Positions 6,635 to 6,834 of a stretch of DNA of 6,834 bases are shown here, piece after piece. Every line of letters starts with the position of its first letter. Position 1 is the first letter of the stretch. The DNA is from Mucilaginibacter sp. (GTDB lineage Bacteria; Bacteroidota; Bacteroidia; Sphingobacteriales; Sphingobacteriaceae). The stretch lies in NCBI GenBank assembly GCA_014376655.1, contig JACMRC010000382.1, positions 1-6,834 of the forward strand, given 5' to 3'. The position numbers were made by a program, and so were the translations under genes. The notes beneath the pieces were generated by a model. The model did no database searches. It saw only the letters and a list, made by a program, of their open reading frames with translations, and had not been told where the DNA came from.

Positions 6635-6834
6635 ATGAAACAAATTAAACTACACAACCTATTTATCGCGTTAGCATTTGTAACGGTACTGGCCTCATGC
6701 CATAAAGATAAAACAGCCCCAACTCCTGAAACGCCAACAGCACAACGTGCAGGTATTTATGTATTGAACCAGGGTGGTATCGGCAAAAATAACAGCACAT
6801 TAACTTATTATGATTACACCACTAAAGCTTTAAC
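6635..6834 (+). CDS. BtuG-like surface lipoprotein, N-terminal part (cut by window edge)
   Basis: Sixty-six complete codons from ATG at 6635 are visible, and the frame is open at the right edge. Residues 1-22 form a lipoprotein signal ending in a lipobox (LASC, Cys22), followed by HKDK and a Thr/Pro-rich linker (25-36). The first folded stretch, GIYVLNQGGIGKNNSTLTYYD (40-60, read with one residue either side), resembles the first beta-propeller blade of YncE/DUF5074-type lipoproteins, the class that includes BtuG. In Bacteroides, BtuG sits on the cell surface, binds cobalamin very tightly and hands it to BtuB. The gene starts 14 nt after the receptor stop, so it should share the riboswitch-controlled transcript. 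With only about 45 mature residues visible, the BtuG call depends heavily on context; another extracellular propeller lipoprotein is possible. Confidence 0.75.
   Translation, partial: MKQIKLHNLFIALAFVTVLASCHKDKTAPTPETPTAQRAGIYVLNQGGIGKNNSTLTYYDYTTKAL

Overview
The window looks like a chromosomal stretch from a member of the Bacteroidota, most likely a Sphingobacteriaceae-type genome (Mucilaginibacter/Pedobacter-like). This is inferred from the moderately AT-rich DNA, the lack of Shine-Dalgarno sequences, TTTG-N19-TAnnTTTG promoter sequences, and the gene families present: DUF2911, a WG-repeat protein, a TonB-dependent receptor and a lipoprotein resembling BtuG. No tRNA, rRNA, CRISPR array, insertion sequence or phage gene was seen.

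Left part (1-819, minus strand): the N-terminal 273 residues of a secreted M28-family metallopeptidase. It has a signal peptide, the entry motif of the family and part of a PA-type insert. The zinc-binding catalytic core lies beyond the left edge. A short divergent region (820-883) holds a 19-nt imperfect inverted repeat and two overlapping candidate promoters, one per strand.

Middle (884-4275, plus strand): a probable three-gene operon. It encodes a membrane-anchored WG-repeat protein (631 aa), a six-helix DUF2306-like membrane protein (214 aa) whose start overlaps the previous stop (ATGA), and, 21 nt further on, a secreted DUF2911 protein (277 aa). None of the three has a role that can be fixed from sequence.

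Right part (4276-6834, plus strand): a cobalamin (vitamin B12) uptake locus. A textbook Bacteroidota promoter starts one base after the DUF2911 stop codon. It drives a cobalamin riboswitch (about 4308-4488) with an intact B12 box. Downstream, a hairpin whose loop can kiss the aptamer loop, and a strand that competes for the P1 stem, form a plausible expression platform. The platform also overlaps the start of a possible 19-codon leader ORF (4530-4589). Next come a BtuB-like TonB-dependent receptor (4608-6620) and, 14 nt later, the start of a surface lipoprotein that resembles BtuG, the beta-propeller cobalamin-capture partner of BtuB in Bacteroides; it runs off the right edge. In the expected scheme, low B12 allows expression, the lipoprotein captures B12 at the surface and the receptor imports it using TonB energy; B12 binding to the leader RNA shuts expression down.

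The strongest signal is the riboswitch-receptor-lipoprotein unit. The least explained parts are the layout of its expression platform with the embedded small ORF, and the WG-repeat/DUF2306 gene pair.
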